Below are positions 32,493-34,527 of a stretch of 34,527 nucleotides of DNA, piece after piece (positions within the stretch are counted from its first letter, which is position 1; each line of letters begins with the position of its first letter). The notes beneath the pieces were generated by a model. That model was not told where the DNA came from. It was given only the letters and a program-made list of their open reading frames with translations, and made no database searches. The stretch comes from an uncultured Collinsella sp. (GTDB taxonomy: Bacteria; Actinomycetota; Coriobacteriia; Coriobacteriales; Coriobacteriaceae), in NCBI GenBank assembly GCA_902493915.1, contig CABUQY010000007.1, positions 1 to 34,527 on the forward strand. The letters run 5' to 3'. Both the position numbers and the translations under genes were made by a program.

Positions 32493-33693
32493 CTAGAGTG
32501 CGCTGCGGTAAATCTTTCTCGCGTTGTCCAGCGTGAGCTTCCTGAAGCTGCCGAAGAGCTCTCCGCGGTTGATCTTGAGGCCCGGAATCATCTTTTCGAT
32601 ATCGTCCTCGGTGACTCCGAACTCCGATAGCGCGCGCGGCATTCCCAGCGAGACGAAGAAATCCTGCAGCTCGTCGATGGTCGCTTCGACCGCGTACTCG
32701 ATTGCCTGCTCGGGGGTTACCTCCACATCGAGCTCGTCCGCGTCCGAATCGATGGGTTCGATGCCAAGGGCCTGGGCGCTGAACTCCAGGAAGCGCTCAG
32801 GGTGCTCTCGCCATACGTAGCGCATCCAGGCGGGGAAGATGACGGCGAGGCCGGCGCCGTGCGTGATCTTGGTGTCCAGTGCGGATAGCTCGTGCTCAAG
32901 GCCGCGGCAGGTCCAATCGCCGTCGCGCAGGGCGTTATGGGCGAGCGTACCCACCCACATGATCTCGGCGCGGGCGTCGTAGTCATCGGGGTTCTCCATC
33001 ACCTTGGGCGCCGCCTCCCTCGCGGCGCGCACTAGCCCGCAGGCGATGTTGTCGGTTACGCCCACGGCGGGCTCGCCGGAGAAGAGTCGCTCCATGATAT
33101 GGGCGATCATGTCGGTCACTCCCGCGGCGGTCTGGCAGGCGGGCAGGCTGAAGGTCAGCTCCGGGTCGAGGAAGGCGATGGCCGGGCGGTTGAGGTCCGT
33201 GTTAATGCTGCATTTGAGGTGCTCCTCGTCGTTGCTGATAACGCAGGAGTTAGAGGCCTCGGAACCGGATGCGGGGATGGTCACCACGCAGGCGACGTCG
33301 ATGCGGTCGGCGGGAACGGCGCGCTTGCGGAAGAAGTCCCATACGTCGCCGTCGTATACCGCCCCAGTGCGATGGCCTTCGCGCAGTCCATGACGGAGCC
33401 GCCGCCCACGGGCAGGATGATGTCGGCGTCGTTTGCCCGTGCGAGCTCGACGCCTTCTCGTGCCAAGCCTATTTCGGGGTTTGGACGCACCCCTCCAAGC
33501 CCGATGTGCTCCACGCCCGCGGCATCGAGCGATGCCCTCACGCGGACGAGCGTTCCGCAGCGAACTGCGGAACCCCTGCCGTAGACAATGAGCGCTCAGC
33601 GGTAGCCGGAGGCGGACAGAGTCCCCCAACCTTGTCGGTCGCTTTTCGCCCAAAGACAAAGCGGGTGGGGGAGTAGAAGGAGAAATCGTTCAT
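32493..33693 (-). pseudogene. Iron-containing alcohol dehydrogenase, three lesions
   Basis: The gene would encode a butanol-dehydrogenase-like NAD(P)H-dependent enzyme of about 395 residues. The start at 33693 gives MNDFSFYSPTRFVFGRKATDKVGG. A frame change follows at the C-run 33623-33627, then an in-frame TGA (33598-33596) within GYR-stop-ALIVYGRGSAVRCG. That second frame runs to GGGSVMDCAKAIALG, where a base is missing from the C-run 33362-33365. The third frame continues VYDGDVWDFF to the end at 32493. The C-terminal part keeps its iron ligands (VTDMIAHIME, GLEHELSALDTKITHG). Homopolymer indels could be sequence errors; the stop codon is harder to dismiss. Confidence 0.85.
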
Positions 33694-33944
33694 GGAGCTC
33701 CAATCTGGCGTTTCGCCCTACATGCGCGGAGGAGTTTTTCGGGCGCATCGCCTGCGTTCGCGTCGCAATCTCGGCGGCGCGGTACGGTCCGTGGATTCCA
33801 TCGTATCGCCCGCGGCACCCCTTACCGACGATTGAGGCGAGTCTGCATTTCGCGGCGCGACGTCCACCTGGCGGACGATATCCGTTCGCGACACGTGGCC
33901 GTCCCGGTCGCAATAGCGTATGCGCACCGGGTTGCCGAGATGGG

Positions 33945-34080
33945 CCTGCGACCCCTTCTCCTGATGCGAGCGCGCGAGACGGGCGAGCAGCGGCGCGAGC
34001 ACCTGCTCGACCGTCTCCTCCCGATACCACGCCGCCACGGGCAACCCGTTCACGTCAAACCCGTACGTTCGCCATGCCAT
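33945..34080 (-). pseudogene. N-terminal fragment of a uridine-kinase-like protein
   Basis: From an ATG at 34080 the reading MAWRTYGFDVNGLPVAAWYREETVEQVLAPLLARLARSHQEKG resembles the N-terminus of P-loop nucleoside or sugar kinases in this lineage, which continue into a hydrophobic strand and a GKST motif. Here the similarity stops abruptly and no P-loop follows. The next stretch (VRIRYCDRDGHVSRTDIV) faintly recalls a WYL-type domain. The frame stays open on both sides, but the flanks look non-coding. Confidence 0.4.
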
Positions 34081-34345
34081 TCGCCTCGCCGCCTTCGCCG
34101 AACGAAACCGCGTATCCAGACCGCCGGTCCCCCACCCAGCACTTCGACGAGCCTTCGCGCTCACTTCTGCGGTCGGGATGCGCCCGCGAGGCGCTCGGCA
34201 GGCAGCGCCATTTCCGCTCGCTGTGTCGAGCGCGAGTGTCGAGAAGTCGCCATATGCCACTCAGATGTAGCATGGAGTGCCGAAGTGCACGCGCCCGTGA
34301 CGAAACACTGGCGCCAACCCGTTCCGCGCACCACCCCGCCCGTAA

Positions 34346-34527
34346 GGTGTGTGGCGAAAGGAGGACCAGCCGCATGAACATCCCCGAGACACAGAGCCTA
34401 CCTCGATCGCATTCCGCACGAGCTTCTCTGACATTTCCACCCATTACCACGTGGAGGTCCCCGTCACGGAGATCGCCTACGCATACGACTACATCAATTC
34501 CCGGCATGCCCCGCGCAGGCAGGCCAC
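34346..34527 (+). other. Possible PRD-like coding fragment at window end
   Basis: The frame opens after a TAA at 34343 and runs off the window. Its end, FSDISTHYHVEVPVTEIAYAYDYINSR, has the pattern of PTS-regulation domains in transcriptional regulators (a His followed by E-x-P and EIAY). The part before it is not recognisable. It could be the remnant of a PTS regulator or simply chance. Confidence 0.25.

Noticed and set aside
32404..34527. Attachment-site repeat of the tRNA-Arg 3' end
   Set aside because: No second copy of the TTCGAATCCGCCCGGGGGC segment was found to the right within the window.

Overview
The window looks like a chromosomal segment of a high-GC, anaerobic, gut-type actinobacterium of the class Coriobacteriia, most likely Collinsella or a close relative. 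This is inferred from gene content: a dnaK-grpE-dnaJ-hspR cluster with a MerR-type HspR, a nadA-nadB-nadC-niaR operon, a DUF5692 membrane protein, a mannose-type PTS with a DUF956 partner, and many short intergenic palindromes. No 16S rRNA or other taxonomic marker is present.

Layout. (1) 1-2578: the end of a degenerate uracil-DNA-glycosylase-like protein, then a convergent AgrC/AgrA-type two-component system. (2) 2785-6790: the de novo NAD operon nadABC, ending in its probable repressor niaR. It is preceded by twin 14-bp operators, one lying between the -35 and -10 boxes. (3) 6829-7014: a small 2[4Fe-4S] ferredoxin. (4) 7472-11911: the heat-shock cluster dnaK-grpE-(hairpin)-dnaJ-hspR. Its promoter dyad is repeated almost exactly in front of clpB (16920-19547), so both loci are probably one HspR regulon. 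(5) 12185-14485: an aconitase-family hydratase of the YbhJ type. (6) 14606-16742: two unrecognised membrane-anchored proteins within a dense field of palindromic repeats. (7) 19678-23007: a small Pro/Ala-rich protein, a probably acquired DUF4143 ATPase, and a single-pass protein with a very acidic cytoplasmic domain. (8) 23243-28410: a divergent locus, TetR plus DUF5692 on the minus strand and a 925-residue Fe-S flavoprotein plus a HypA-like protein on the plus strand. Two identical-pattern palindromes (TTGAC-N5-GTCAA) lie in the divergent promoter. (9) 28816-32098: a mannose-family PTS (IIAB, IIC, IID) followed by DUF956. (10) 32328-34527: tRNA-Arg(CCU), then a decayed stretch holding an iron-alcohol-dehydrogenase pseudogene with three lesions, a kinase fragment and a possible PRD-like fragment.

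How the parts work together. NiaR probably senses niacin and represses its own operon. HspR probably represses the chaperone and disaggregase genes at 37 C. The TetR protein probably controls both arms of the Fe-S flavoprotein locus, which is the best candidate here for an undescribed system. The dispersed palindromes (at least five sequence families) are the main unexplained structure. They occur only between genes, often where a terminator would be expected, and look like REP- or MITE-type elements.
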